A stretch of 64,000 bases of DNA from Flavobacterium sp. SH_e (GTDB lineage Bacteria; Bacteroidota; Bacteroidia; Flavobacteriales; Flavobacteriaceae), in NCBI RefSeq assembly GCF_025717045.1, contig NZ_JAOVZN010000006.1, positions 584,269 to 648,268 of the forward strand, written 5' to 3'. Made by a program: the position numbers and the translations under genes. The notes under the pieces were generated by a model, which was not told the DNA's origin, searched no databases, and worked only from the letters and a program-made list of their open reading frames with translations. The first letter of the stretch is position 1. Every line of letters starts with the position of its first letter. Positions 50,948-59,758 of this stretch are shown here, one piece after another.

Positions 50948-53758
50948 TTACAAGTCTAATTTCAATCCGAAATTGTAACGTGGCTGGTAATATTCAGCTT
51001 GTTTTGTATGAGCAGCAACTCCTTGGTAGTAACGTAACGGTTGGTTTGTTAAGTTATTAGCTTCAGCAAAAAAGCGAAGTTTTGGAGTAATTTTATAAGA
51101 AGCATTTGCATCTAAGAAAAACTGCTTGTCATAGTAACTGTCTTTGTAAGACTCAGAACCTAATTCATCTAAATAATCAGATGTAAAGTTAGTTGAGATT
51201 CTTGCAGAGAAACGTTTGTTTTCCCAAGATAAAGATCCGTTAAACATGTGTGGAGTTGTACCTGGAAGACTGATATCGTTTCTTTCGTTTCCGTCCTCAT
51301 CAGCAATACCTTTTGCTTTAGATTGCGTGTAAGTATAGTTCAAATAGATAGCAAAACCTTTTAAGAACTTACCTGGTAAGAAATCTAATTGACGTTGGAA
51401 TGCAACTTCAAATCCATAAACATCCACATTTTCTCCATTTCTTGATTGCAAGAAAGACCAGTTTTCTCCTGCTGGAATTGGGTTTACTTGATTAGGGAAA
51501 TCTGCAGCAAATTTCGCATCAGTATATTGATTATCGCTGTAATTGTAAATGAAATCATTTAATCTTTTGTAGAAAACACCTCCAGAAATTAAACCAACAG
51601 ATTTGAAATAATTCTCTGCCATGAAATCATAATTGTATGAATATGTAGCTTTAAGATCTGGATTTCCAGCTGTAATTTCTTTATCAGCAGCAATATTGTT
51701 TACATAAGGAGCCAATGCATAATAATTTGGCCTAGCCAACGCAGTTGTAGCAGCAGCTCTTAAAACTAAATCTTTTGTTGCGTTGTATTGGAATGAAATA
51801 CTTGGCAATAAATTAGTGTAAGAGTTGGTGTTGTTGATTTTGCTCTCTAATTCTTCTTCATCTAATACGCGGTTTCCTGTATAATCAATATGTGTATTTT
51901 CAACACGGAAACCTAAAACCATAGAAAGTTTATCGTTAAAATCTTGATCCCATCTTACATAAGCAGCCGTAATTCTTTCTTTTGCGTTATAGTTTACAGC
52001 TAAATATTCTGCTGGATCAGCTTCTTTTTCAAATAAAGTTGAATTATTTAAATCTAAACTTCCTAAGAAAGCTGCAGAAGCAAAAGTTCCCGGCACATAT
52101 TTACTTCCCGGATTAAATCCGTTTCCATCATAATAAGATGTTGGAACTTGCGATAATAATTCCATGTCGTCGTTGATTGGAGTATAAGAATAAAACATAT
52201 TGTTTCTTTCTTTTTCTTTCAAACGAAGTCTAAGACCTGTTCTCAATCTTCCTTTTTCACCAGCAATTACAGAGAAAGGAAAACGAATGTTTACTTTTGC
52301 ACCAAATTCGCTTTCGCTTGTTTCGTCTGTGTTTTCAGTAACAGAATCAAATTTAAATTCGTCAACAGATTCTCCAACAGTTGTCATTAAAGGAAATCTA
52401 ATATCTGATAAATCTTCGAACATTTCTAAACCTTTCTGACGGTATTCGATATAACGCTCACCTGGACGGTATTCTCTAGCTTTTGCATAGTTAGCAGACC
52501 AATCTAAGTCTAATGTAGAATTGATTAAATGCTCTCCGCGAATAGAATAGTTTTGAACTCTTTGATCTTCTAATCTTCTGTTTTTGTTTCTGCTATTGTC
52601 TAAACCACCTTTTGTCTGACGTTTTACACGACCTTCAAAACCAACAATTTCTTCACCATTATAAAGTGGCTCAATATCATCATAAGTAGTTCTGAAACGG
52701 TTTTCTCTATCATCTCTCCAGTTGTAGATTGCATTTGCAAAAATCGTATTGTTGTCATTGAATTTATAATCTAAAGCAACAGACGCACTACGACGGATAC
52801 GTTGTACATCATATTTTCTAATTTCAGATGCTTGTAAATACTCATTTCCAAAATCATCTTTTACCCATTCGTTCTCGATGTTATCAGAACCATAATCTAC
52901 ATTGTTGTAAGATCCGCTGAAAACAACTCCTAATTTATCATTAGCAAAACGATTACCATAAACTAAACCAGCTGTATAAGAAGCGTGGTCACGAATTGGT
53001 AAATATCCTCCAGCCAAAGTTGCCGATATTCTTTCTCCGTTTGGAGTTGCTCTTGTAATTAAGTTCACAGAACCTCCAATTGCATCGGCATCCATGTCTG
53101 ATGTAAGCGTTTTGTTTACTTCGATTGTAGAAATCATATCAGATGGAATTAAGTCCATTTGTACGTTTCTGTTATCTCCTTCAGCAGATGGAATTCTGTC
53201 GCCGTTTAAAGTTACAGAGTTCAAAGATGGAGCCAAACCTCTAATAATAATATTACGAGCTTCACCTTGGTCATTCTGCATTGTGATACCTGGAACACGT
53301 TTTAAAGCATCTCCAACGTTAGCATCTGGAAAACGTCCCATTTGATCAGAAGAAATTACGTTTCCGATGTTTTTGTTATTTTTCTGTTGATTCAGCGCTT
53401 TTGCCTGACCTTTTAAGATATCTCCAACAATAACCTCTTTCAGTTCATTTTCAGAAGCTTTAAGAGAAAAATCAATTACGTTGTTTTTTCCTTGCTCAAC
53501 TTTTATTTCTTGTGTTAAAGAAGTATATCCAATATATTTTACTTCAACTTGATAAGTTCCTTCATTAATATTTAATAATTCGAAACGACCGTTGTAGTCT
53601 GAAACGGTGTATTTTTTCTCGCCTACAATTTGAACCATTGCTCCAGGAAGAGGCAGTTTGTCATCGGCGTCTAAAATCTTTCCAGATATAATCGCTTTCT
53701 GAGCAAAACCTGTAAAGGCTAATAATAAGAATGCAGTTAATAGATAGAATTTTTTCAT
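50948..53758 (-). CDS. TonB-dependent receptor with CarboxypepD-like domain, partner of the phytase
   Basis: This 936-residue protein has a signal peptide, then a CarboxypepD-like beta domain (ISGKILDADDKLPLPGAMVQIVGEKKYTVSDYNGRFELLNINEGTYQVEVKYIGY, about 25-105), a TonB plug (GNVISSDQMGRFPDANVGDALKRVPGITMQ) and a large beta-barrel. It ends FGLKLDL, with the typical terminal aromatic/hydrophobic pattern. The phytase gene follows 74 bp later in the same direction. The likely job is import of phytate breakdown products or another phosphate ester. A lone SusD partner is absent. Confidence 0.9.
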   Translation of the reverse strand: MKKFYLLTAFLLLAFTGFAQKAIISGKILDADDKLPLPGAMVQIVGEKKYTVSDYNGRFELLNINEGTYQVEVKYIGYTSLTQEIKVEQGKNNVIDFSLKASENELKEVIVGDILKGQAKALNQQKNNKNIGNVISSDQMGRFPDANVGDALKRVPGITMQNDQGEARNIIIRGLAPSLNSVTLNGDRIPSAEGDNRNVQMDLIPSDMISTIEVNKTLTSDMDADAIGGSVNLITRATPNGERISATLAGGYLPIRDHASYTAGLVYGNRFANDKLGVVFSGSYNNVDYGSDNIENEWVKDDFGNEYLQASEIRKYDVQRIRRSASVALDYKFNDNNTIFANAIYNWRDDRENRFRTTYDDIEPLYNGEEIVGFEGRVKRQTKGGLDNSRNKNRRLEDQRVQNYSIRGEHLINSTLDLDWSANYAKAREYRPGERYIEYRQKGLEMFEDLSDIRFPLMTTVGESVDEFKFDSVTENTDETSESEFGAKVNIRFPFSVIAGEKGRLRTGLRLRLKEKERNNMFYSYTPINDDMELLSQVPTSYYDGNGFNPGSKYVPGTFASAAFLGSLDLNNSTLFEKEADPAEYLAVNYNAKERITAAYVRWDQDFNDKLSMVLGFRVENTHIDYTGNRVLDEEELESKINNTNSYTNLLPSISFQYNATKDLVLRAAATTALARPNYYALAPYVNNIAADKEITAGNPDLKATYSYNYDFMAENYFKSVGLISGGVFYKRLNDFIYNYSDNQYTDAKFAADFPNQVNPIPAGENWSFLQSRNGENVDVYGFEVAFQRQLDFLPGKFLKGFAIYLNYTYTQSKAKGIADEDGNERNDISLPGTTPHMFNGSLSWENKRFSARISTNFTSDYLDELGSESYKDSYYDKQFFLDANASYKITPKLRFFAEANNLTNQPLRYYQGVAAHTKQAEYYQPRYNFGLKLDL

Positions 53759-53935
53759 TGTGTGTGTTTGGTTTTATTTTGGTTGCGAAGCTAGAACCCT
53801 ATTATTACTAAACCCTTGAAAAAAAATTAACATAGTGTTATGATTAATCCCAATGTGTTAAGATTTATTAATCTTTAAATAACATAAGAGGTATCAAATA
53901 ATTGATTCCCAGTGAAAAGAAAAATGATATTTTGG

Positions 53936-53964
53936 TTGTATTTGAAAAATTGGCGTTAAATTTG
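53936..53964 (+). promoter_or_regulatory. Promoter of the DUF4407 gene
   Basis: TTG (53936-53938), 18 nt and TAAATTTG (53957-53964) match the consensus, 31 bp before the ATG at 53996. Confidence 0.65.
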
Positions 53965-53995
53965 CCGTATCAATCACAATCAAAAATCATCAATC

Positions 53996-55096
53996 ATGTT
54001 AAAACAATTTTTTATCCTATGTTCAGGAGCCGACCGTGATCTCCTAAAAGACTGCTCAGAAGGCGAACAAACCAAATATGTTGGTATTGGTGCCACTGTA
54101 TTCTTTACAGCAGTTATGGCTTTTTTAGCCAGTGCTTATGCGCTTTTTACCGTTTTCGATTCTATTTATCCCGCTTTAATTTTTGGATTTGTTTGGAGTT
54201 TACTAATCTTCAATCTTGACCGATTTATTGTTTCTACGATTAAAAAGAGGGATCGTTTTATGGACGAATTCCTGCAAGCGACTCCACGAATTGCTTTGGC
54301 CATTATTATTGCGATTGTAATCTCTAAGCCTTTAGAAATTAAGATTTTCGAAAAGGAAATCAATACCGTTTTGTTGAAAGAGAAAAACGAAATGGAATTG
54401 GCCAATAAAAAGCAAATTGGAACGTATTTCAAAACGGATTTAGATAAAAATAAAGCTGAAATTGCTGAGCTTAAAGCGGATATTATAAAGAAAGAGAAAG
54501 AAGTAAACGCTTTATATTCAACTTATATTACAGAAGCTGAAGGAACTGCTGGAACAAAGAAATTAGGAAAAGGTCCAGTTTATAAAGAAAAACGCGAAAA
54601 GCATGACGCAGCGCTTAAAGAATTTGAAACTTTAAAAACAACAAATGAGGCGAAAATTGCTGAGAAAGAAAAAGCTGGAAAACAATTACAAGCCGATTTA
54701 GACAAAAAAATTTCGCAGACACAACCCATCATTGAAGGTTTTGACGGATTAATGGCGCGTATCAATGCGTTAAACAAACTGCCTTGGCTTCCGTCATTTT
54801 TCATTATGCTGTTGTTTTTAGCAATTGAAACATCTCCAATTATCGCTAAATTATTAGCGCCAAAAGGGGAATTCGATTTCAAACAAGAAGAAGCTGAAAC
54901 TGCCATGAAAGCAACTTTGGCACAAAATAAATACCAACGAGATTTATTGGTTAAAACAAGCGCAGAAATGCATGATAAAGTCTACGCTGATATCGCAGAA
55001 GATAAAGGTTTATTTGATCTACAGCGAAAAAACGCAAAAGAATTGCTGGAGTTACAGTCACATAAATTTGTAGAAAAGCAGAAGGCGACTCTGTGA
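53996..55096 (+). CDS. DUF4407 membrane protein
   Basis: This 366-residue protein has two N-terminal membrane helices (about 34-55 and 60-82), a third near residue 100, a long coiled coil (about 140-260) rich in K, E and A, and a fourth helix near 275 followed by a charged tail. The start FILCSGADRDLLKDCSEGEQTKYVGIGATVFFTAVMAF and FNLDRFIVSTIKKRDRF are typical of DUF4407. The family is common in Bacteroidota and its function is unknown. Its 3' end lies 4 bp from a CGCAAAG repeat pair. Confidence 0.9.
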   Translation: MLKQFFILCSGADRDLLKDCSEGEQTKYVGIGATVFFTAVMAFLASAYALFTVFDSIYPALIFGFVWSLLIFNLDRFIVSTIKKRDRFMDEFLQATPRIALAIIIAIVISKPLEIKIFEKEINTVLLKEKNEMELANKKQIGTYFKTDLDKNKAEIAELKADIIKKEKEVNALYSTYITEAEGTAGTKKLGKGPVYKEKREKHDAALKEFETLKTTNEAKIAEKEKAGKQLQADLDKKISQTQPIIEGFDGLMARINALNKLPWLPSFFIMLLFLAIETSPIIAKLLAPKGEFDFKQEEAETAMKATLAQNKYQRDLLVKTSAEMHDKVYADIAEDKGLFDLQRKNAKELLELQSHKFVEKQKATL

Positions 55097-55100
55097 GGGC

Positions 55101-55227
55101 TTAACCGCAAAGAGCGCAAAGGCATACGCAAAGTTCGCCAAGTATTTATAAAAGAAAACCATCAACATAAATTGATGGTTTTTTTCTTTGCGAACTTTGC
55201 GTAAAATCCTTGCGTTCTTTGCGGTTA
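55101..55227. repeat. Empty CGCAAAG-family repeat pair with internal hairpin, MITE-like
   Basis: TTAACCGCAAAGAGCGCAAA opens the left side (55101) and TCTTTGCGGTTA closes the right (55227), with TACGCAAAGTTCGCC and CTTTGCGAACTTTGCGTA inside. The element fits exactly between the DUF4407 stop (55096) and the next gene stop (55231). Its ends match those of the GxxExxY cassette. Confidence 0.85.
55156..55186. terminator. Hairpin inside the repeat pair, likely DUF4407 terminator
   Basis: AAAACCATCAA and TTGATGGTTTT form the stem around CATAAA, followed by T residues. Confidence 0.7.
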
Positions 55228-55230
55228 GAT

Positions 55231-55932
55231 TTACATATAACTTAAAATCTCTTTTTTGTAAGCATCATATTCTCCTTGCATAATCAAACCATTATCAAGA
55301 AGTTTTTTGTAATTCTGCAATTTATCAAAAAGTTCTTCTTTAGATAAATCGCTTAATTTGCGCTCCCCTGCTGGCTGCGTCGGAAGCGGTTCATAAGTTT
55401 CTGTAACAGCTGGAGCTGCAGGCAAGATTTCAGCAAAACTTGTTACTTCTTCCGTTTCTACTTCTTCGATTTCGTCTTCAAATTCTGGTTCTGCTTCTTC
55501 AACAATTTCCTGAACTGGCGTTCCTGCAGAAACTGGATTTTTCAATAAATCCAATTGTTCTTTAGCGTAAGTATAAATTTTTCTAGCCTGAATTTTCGGA
55601 ATATAATCAATAGAAACAGCTAAATCTGTTTTAGTGCCAAATGAAAATTCAGAACCTAAAATGTTTTCTTTTACAAAAGTGCTTGCAATATCATCCCAAG
55701 TGTAATCAGTAAAGTCCATAGAAAGACCTAAATTTTTAGGTTTACAGATAATGATACGCTTGTTTGTTAATACAATACTGTCAGGAAAAACAGTAATTGC
55801 AGGCTTTTTTTGTACTGCGATATAACCAACTTCCTCACCTTTCATCAATAAATCTGTAAGTTTAGAAGTGATTTTTTCAATCGCTTTAGGATCTTGTTCT
55901 TCGTTCAGAAATTTTTTAAATTGTTCTTTCAT
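55231..55932 (-). CDS. PH-domain protein with short C-terminal domain (SHOCT-like)
   Basis: This 233-residue protein has an N-terminal helix, then a bacterial PH-like domain (about 28-140) with KKPAITVFPDSIVLTNKRIIICKPKNLGLSMDFTDYTWDDIAST. A Glu/Pro/Val-rich linker (about 145-190) follows, then a SHOCT-like C-terminal helix pair: LSDLSKEELFDKLQNYKKLLDNGLIMQGEYDAYKKEILSYM. No membrane helix is seen. Such proteins are usually peripheral and of unknown function. The stop lies next to a repeat pair. Confidence 0.8.
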   Translation of the reverse strand: MKEQFKKFLNEEQDPKAIEKITSKLTDLLMKGEEVGYIAVQKKPAITVFPDSIVLTNKRIIICKPKNLGLSMDFTDYTWDDIASTFVKENILGSEFSFGTKTDLAVSIDYIPKIQARKIYTYAKEQLDLLKNPVSAGTPVQEIVEEAEPEFEDEIEEVETEEVTSFAEILPAAPAVTETYEPLPTQPAGERKLSDLSKEELFDKLQNYKKLLDNGLIMQGEYDAYKKEILSYM

Positions 55933-56004
55933 GATTCTCTTAATTGCTAATTTGCAAATTGATTGGGGTTGTTAAGTTTTTATCTCACCGTGCAAATGTA
56001 ATGC

Positions 56005-56376
56005 CTAATTTTCTAATTCGATAATTTCATTCTGAATTTTCTTTGTCAAACTTTTGAAAACCAATTCGTACGAATGATCTATAAGTTCTTTCACGAATTT
56101 ATCAGGTAAATTTCCGTTCAAAGCCACGGTATTCCAGTGCACTTTACTCATATGAAATCCAGGTTGTATTTCGTCATATTCTGCTCGCAGTTCCTGTGCG
56201 CGGTCTGGATCGCATTTTAAATTTGCTGATTGCTCATTTTTTTCCCATTGAGAAAGCGAAGACAAGGCAAACATTTTTCCGCCCACTTTAAAAACCAAAG
56301 TATCTTCATCAAAAGGAAAATGTTCGCTGACACCTTTTTTTGAAAGACAATATTCGTAAAACGTTTCTAAATTCAT
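56005..56376 (-). CDS. MmcQ/YjbR-family DNA-binding-like protein
   Basis: This 123-residue protein contains the MmcQ/YjbR pattern: CLSKKGVSEHFPFDEDTLVFKVGGKMFALSSL, LKCDPDRAQELRAEYDEIQPGFHMSKVHWNTVAL and the last YELVFKSLTKK. The fold is CyaY-like and was first noted for DNA binding in E. coli YjbR. Its role is unknown. It is at the 3' end of a four-gene run that starts upstream at the cyclase gene, spaced closely with DUF4260 and GNAT genes. Confidence 0.9.
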   Translation of the reverse strand: MNLETFYEYCLSKKGVSEHFPFDEDTLVFKVGGKMFALSSLSQWEKNEQSANLKCDPDRAQELRAEYDEIQPGFHMSKVHWNTVALNGNLPDKFVKELIDHSYELVFKSLTKKIQNEIIELEN

Positions 56377-56382
56377 AATTGT

Positions 56383-56733
56383 TTATTTACCAATTTCACC
56401 TAAATGCGTGTATTTAAAACCTTTTTTATATTTAAGGCCGTAACCAAAAATACGATCCATTGCCGAATGTGAAAATAAAATAATTCCGGCTAATTGCACA
56501 ATTTCAATACTTAAATAAAATCCGACAGCATAAATTAAAAGCGCAATTCCTTTGTGATGAAATACGTTATAAAGAAAAGCTCCAGCTTTGTTCCCAAAAA
56601 CATAACCAATCATCGATAAATCGGGAGCTAAAATTAGAGCCAAAAACCACCACCATTCATAATTTAAACGGTTAAAAAGAAATATTCCAAGAATAAATAA
56701 AGCGACTTCCTCAAGTTTTAAAACTGTTTTCAT
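56383..56733 (-). CDS. DUF4260 membrane protein
   Basis: This 116-residue protein has three or four short membrane helices, with FNRLNYEWWWFLALILAPDLSMIGY, FGNKAGAFLYNVFHHKGIALLIYA and FSHSAMDRIFGYGLKYKKGFKYTHLG, the pattern of DUF4260. The two His pairs may be functional but no reaction is known. Its ATG overlaps the GNAT stop by four bases. Confidence 0.88.
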   Translation of the reverse strand: MKTVLKLEEVALFILGIFLFNRLNYEWWWFLALILAPDLSMIGYVFGNKAGAFLYNVFHHKGIALLIYAVGFYLSIEIVQLAGIILFSHSAMDRIFGYGLKYKKGFKYTHLGEIGK

Positions 56734-57131
56734 TTGACTATTTTTTCCATCATCTTTTCAGGATGATTCAGTTTTGTAAATCCGAATTTCTCGTATAAAA
56801 AGTGAGCGTCTGTTGTTGCCAATCGCCAGATTTTGACTTCTTGCAATTGAGGCTCATTCATCATCGTTTGGATTAAAATTGAAGAATATCCTTTTCCGCG
56901 ATGTTCTTCATCAATAAAAACATCCATTAAATAAGCAAAAACGACATAATCGGTTATCACACGTGCAAAGCCAATTTGTTTGTCGTCTAAATAAATTCCA
57001 AAACAAACTGAAGCATCAATAGTGCGTTGAACTTCTTCAAGAGTTCGCCCCGCAGCCCAATAAATGTCTTTTAAAAAGTTCTGTATAAACGGAACGTCGA
57101 GTTTGGTTTTATCTATTGAAACGGTAATCAT
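56730..57131 (-). CDS. GNAT-family N-acetyltransferase
   Basis: This 133-residue protein has the GNAT acetyl-CoA loop HRGKGYSSILIQTMM (residues about 77-92), with the preceding strand VFAYLMDVFID and the following KIWRLATTDAHFLYEKFGF, typical of small acetyltransferases. The acceptor cannot be predicted. The gene overlaps the DUF4260 gene, so the two are coupled. Confidence 0.9.
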   Translation of the reverse strand: MITVSIDKTKLDVPFIQNFLKDIYWAAGRTLEEVQRTIDASVCFGIYLDDKQIGFARVITDYVVFAYLMDVFIDEEHRGKGYSSILIQTMMNEPQLQEVKIWRLATTDAHFLYEKFGFTKLNHPEKMMEKIVK

Positions 57132-57189
57132 TTTTAATTTTAGATTTAGAGTTCAGATTTTAGATTTTTGTAGTAGAGTAATCTTAAAT

Positions 57190-57975
57190 CTACAGTCTAA
57201 AATCTAAAATTTTATATAATAAAGGTTTACTTGGACTTGCATCATTTTCAAACGAAGCAGTTTGAAGATTTAGTATATAGTTTCCGTCTTCAATTTCGTC
57301 TGAAACATAAATCATTTCTGTAATTGTGGCGTTTAATCTTGCGTCAGAATTTAGATTATGCGTGTCTTTTACGTTCCAAAAAGCTTTATGAGCCAATAAT
57401 TTTCCTTCGTCATGTTCTTTGTCAACACTTGGTAAATCAATTAGTAAATGTTGAATTTCGCTTTCGCGGATGAAAATCGCAGCATCTTCAGATAAATAAG
57501 GCGGATTTGTATTCGAATATTTTCGAGACTTTTTTTCTTTTTGATTTGGAAGAGTCCGAATTATTATCGCTTCCAATTTTGTCACGCTGAGCGGAGTCGA
57601 AGCGCTCAACGCTTTTTGAACTTGTTCTTTCGTAATCACAAAATCATCACCAATTTTTTGAGGTTCGATCGTAATCAATTTAGCAAAAAAGAAAAACTGT
57701 TTCAGCGATTGATTAATGCTATAAAAATCATTCGTAATATGCCCCAAACATTCCGTATGCGTACCATGTCCATGCGGATTGAAGAAAATATTATTAAAAT
57801 TCGTAGATGATTTTCCTTCCGAAACTTTACCGATCCAATCGCCAAAAACTACAGGTTCAATTGAAGGTTTTTCGATGTACCATGCAATTGGGTTTTCGTC
57901 AGTATTGTTTAATGGAATGGAGATATCAATAGGTTTTGATAAGTCGATTTCGAAGTTGTTGATTTTTGCTATCAT
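57190..57975 (-). CDS. Cyclase-family (kynurenine-formamidase-like) metal hydrolase
   Basis: This 261-residue protein has the cyclase/KynB-type metal site HGHGTHTECLGHI and ends with motifs like LLIDLPSVDKEHDEGKLLAHKAFWN. The family hydrolyses formyl or lactone bonds with zinc or manganese. A 36-bp REP-like sequence lies in the middle, in frame (57581-57616; read as ALSASTPLSVTK), a place where homologues vary, so it looks like an inserted peptide. The start codon is 5 bp from the left end of the GxxExxY element. Actual substrate is unknown. Confidence 0.85.
   Translation of the reverse strand: MIAKINNFEIDLSKPIDISIPLNNTDENPIAWYIEKPSIEPVVFGDWIGKVSEGKSSTNFNNIFFNPHGHGTHTECLGHITNDFYSINQSLKQFFFFAKLITIEPQKIGDDFVITKEQVQKALSASTPLSVTKLEAIIIRTLPNQKEKKSRKYSNTNPPYLSEDAAIFIRESEIQHLLIDLPSVDKEHDEGKLLAHKAFWNVKDTHNLNSDARLNATITEMIYVSDEIEDGNYILNLQTASFENDASPSKPLLYKILDFRL
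57581..57616. repeat. REP-like sequence inside a coding region
   Basis: GTCACGCTGAGCGGAGTCGA and AGCGCTCAACGC match the core TGAGCG-AGTCG seen at 4159-4221. It stays in frame with the cyclase gene, giving a Ser/Leu/Thr-rich stretch with no clear counterpart in the family core. Confidence 0.75.
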
Positions 57976-57980
57976 GTTAA

Positions 57981-58526
57981 TTTAACCGCAAGGTTCGCTA
58001 AGGTTTACGCAAAGGTCGCAAGGATTTTATTAAAGATTGTTTGCTACTCTTTTAATACCATACTTTAATAATGCGACATTAAAATTTATTAATAATCCTA
58101 GTTTACAATTTGTTAATTTTAAATAAGTCAGTAATTGAGCAAAATGAACTTCGTTTAGACAATCTACAGACTTTATCTCCAAAATTAGTTTATTTTCTAC
58201 TAAAATATCCAAACGATAACCAACATCTAACTTTACTTCTTCGTAGAGTAATGGTAATGCTTTTTGTTTTTCAATTAGTAGGCCTAATTTCTTTAGCTCA
58301 TAAAACAAACATTCTTCATAAGCACTTTCTAAAAGACCTGGACCTAAAGCTTGATGAACCTTCAAAGCTGAATGAAACACAATTCGTGATAAATCATTTT
58401 CTGACATGAGTAATTAAATATAAAATTAAAACTCAAATTTACATTTAATTCGATTTAAAGTAAAATTATTCTTACAATTAAAAAATAGCGTTCTTTGCGT
58501 AAACCTTAGCGAACCTTGCGGTTAAA
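57981..58526. mobile_element. Putative mobile cassette: GxxExxY gene within perfect 34-bp inverted repeats
   Basis: The ends 57981-58014 and 58493-58526 are exact reverse complements of 34 bp (left begins TTTAACCGCAAGGTTCGC, right ends with its complement). The only ORF inside encodes a GxxExxY protein. The right end supplies the stop codon of hemW (58522-58524), and the left end is 5 bp from the cyclase start codon, so the cassette sits snugly between two genes. Empty pairs with the same end type at 41052-41206 and 55101-55227 look like deletion derivatives. No transposase and no clear target duplication are seen. Confidence 0.6.
58030..58407 (-). CDS. GxxExxY protein with PD-(D/E)xK-nuclease-like motif
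   Basis: This 125-residue protein carries the family motif G24-x-x-E27-x-x-Y30 (GLLESAY) and the nuclease-like pattern YRLDILVENKLILEIKS with D67, E77 and K79. GxxExxY proteins (TIGR04256/PF13366-like) are abundant in Bacteroidota, often in many copies, and are of unknown function. The gene is alone inside perfect 34-bp inverted repeats, an arrangement that fits a role in moving or cutting the element. The last residues (KRVANNL) reach close to the left repeat. Confidence 0.9.
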   Translation of the reverse strand: MSENDLSRIVFHSALKVHQALGPGLLESAYEECLFYELKKLGLLIEKQKALPLLYEEVKLDVGYRLDILVENKLILEIKSVDCLNEVHFAQLLTYLKLTNCKLGLLINFNVALLKYGIKRVANNL

Positions 58527-59670
58527 CTTCAGAATCTAAATAAAACAAATCACTTGCAATTCCATCCGTTAAAAATTTTCCTTTTGGAGTTGGTTTTAAA
58601 ATGTTGTTTTCTATCGAAAGCAAATTGTCGTTTAAGAACTTTTGAGATTGTTCTAATAAATAATTCAAATATTCCGATCCAAATTCTTTTTCAATTCTTT
58701 CTAAAGAAACGCCCCAAATGGTTCGCAATCCCGTCATTATATATTCATTATAACGATCTGAAATAGTCAGAGTTTCCGTTTCAATAGGAAGTTCATCGTT
58801 TTGAATTGCTTTTAAATACAATGAATTATTAGCAATATTCCAGCCTCTTTTTTCGCCGTCATAACTATGTGCAGAAGGCCCGATTCCAATATATTTTTTG
58901 CCAAGCCAATAAGCCGAATTGTTTTTAGAAAAATAGTTTTCTTTTCCGAAATTGGATAATTCGTAATGAATAAAACCATTTTTTTGTAGCATTTCGACCA
59001 AAATCATAAAATGGTTTGAAGCTACTTCGTCTTGAGGTTCAGCAATTTTTCCGGTTTGAATTAATTTGCTTAAAGCTGTTTTTGGTTCAACAGTCAAAGC
59101 ATAACTCGAAATATGCGGAATACCAAAATCTAAAGCTGTTTGAATATTTTGTCTCCACATTTCGTCACTCATTCCAGGAATTCCATAAATTAAATCGAGC
59201 GAAATATTATCGAAATATTTAGTAGCTTCTTCCAGACATTTTTTGGCTTCCGCCGAATTATGAGCGCGATTCATCATTTTCAAATCGTCTTCATAAAAAG
59301 ATTGAATTCCAATGCTTAATCTATTTATTGGACTTTTAGATAATTCAAAAATTCGTTCTGCAGATAAATCATCTGGATTGGCTTCAAGGGTAATTTCAGG
59401 ATTTTCGACAACTTTATAATTCTTATAAACTTCTGAAATTAAAAAGTTGATTTCGTCATTGGTCAAAACAGAAGGAGTTCCGCCGCCAAAATATATAGTT
59501 TCTACTCCCGAGAATTCAGGATCGTTTTGAAACTCATTTTTGCGCATGCCAATTTCTTTGGCTAAAGCCAAAACCATTTCGTCTTTCTTTTTCATTGAAG
59601 TCGAAAAATGAAAGTCACAATAATGACAAGCTTGCTTGCAAAAAGGTATGTGAATGTAAATTCCTGACAT
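58522..59670 (-). CDS. hemW: Radical SAM heme chaperone HemW (coproporphyrinogen III oxidase-like)
   Basis: This 382-residue protein has the 4Fe-4S cluster motif CKQACHYC (C11, C15, C18), preceded by YIHIPF, and GGGTPSVL, the radical SAM glycine-rich region. The lack of the extra HemN residues (only a short N-terminus) fits HemW, which carries heme for insertion into proteins, rather than HemN. The C-terminal part has the HemW-type domain with YELSNFGKENYFSKNNSAYWLGKKYIGIGPSAHS. Its stop codon lies within the right inverted repeat of the GxxExxY cassette. Confidence 0.93.
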   Translation of the reverse strand: MSGIYIHIPFCKQACHYCDFHFSTSMKKKDEMVLALAKEIGMRKNEFQNDPEFSGVETIYFGGGTPSVLTNDEINFLISEVYKNYKVVENPEITLEANPDDLSAERIFELSKSPINRLSIGIQSFYEDDLKMMNRAHNSAEAKKCLEEATKYFDNISLDLIYGIPGMSDEMWRQNIQTALDFGIPHISSYALTVEPKTALSKLIQTGKIAEPQDEVASNHFMILVEMLQKNGFIHYELSNFGKENYFSKNNSAYWLGKKYIGIGPSAHSYDGEKRGWNIANNSLYLKAIQNDELPIETETLTISDRYNEYIMTGLRTIWGVSLERIEKEFGSEYLNYLLEQSQKFLNDNLLSIENNILKPTPKGKFLTDGIASDLFYLDSEV

Positions 59671-59758
59671 TTTTAATTAGATAATTTAGATAATTAGTCA
59701 ATTAGATAATTTATTCGTTGTCTACAGAATTATCTAATTATCAAATTGGCACATTGAC

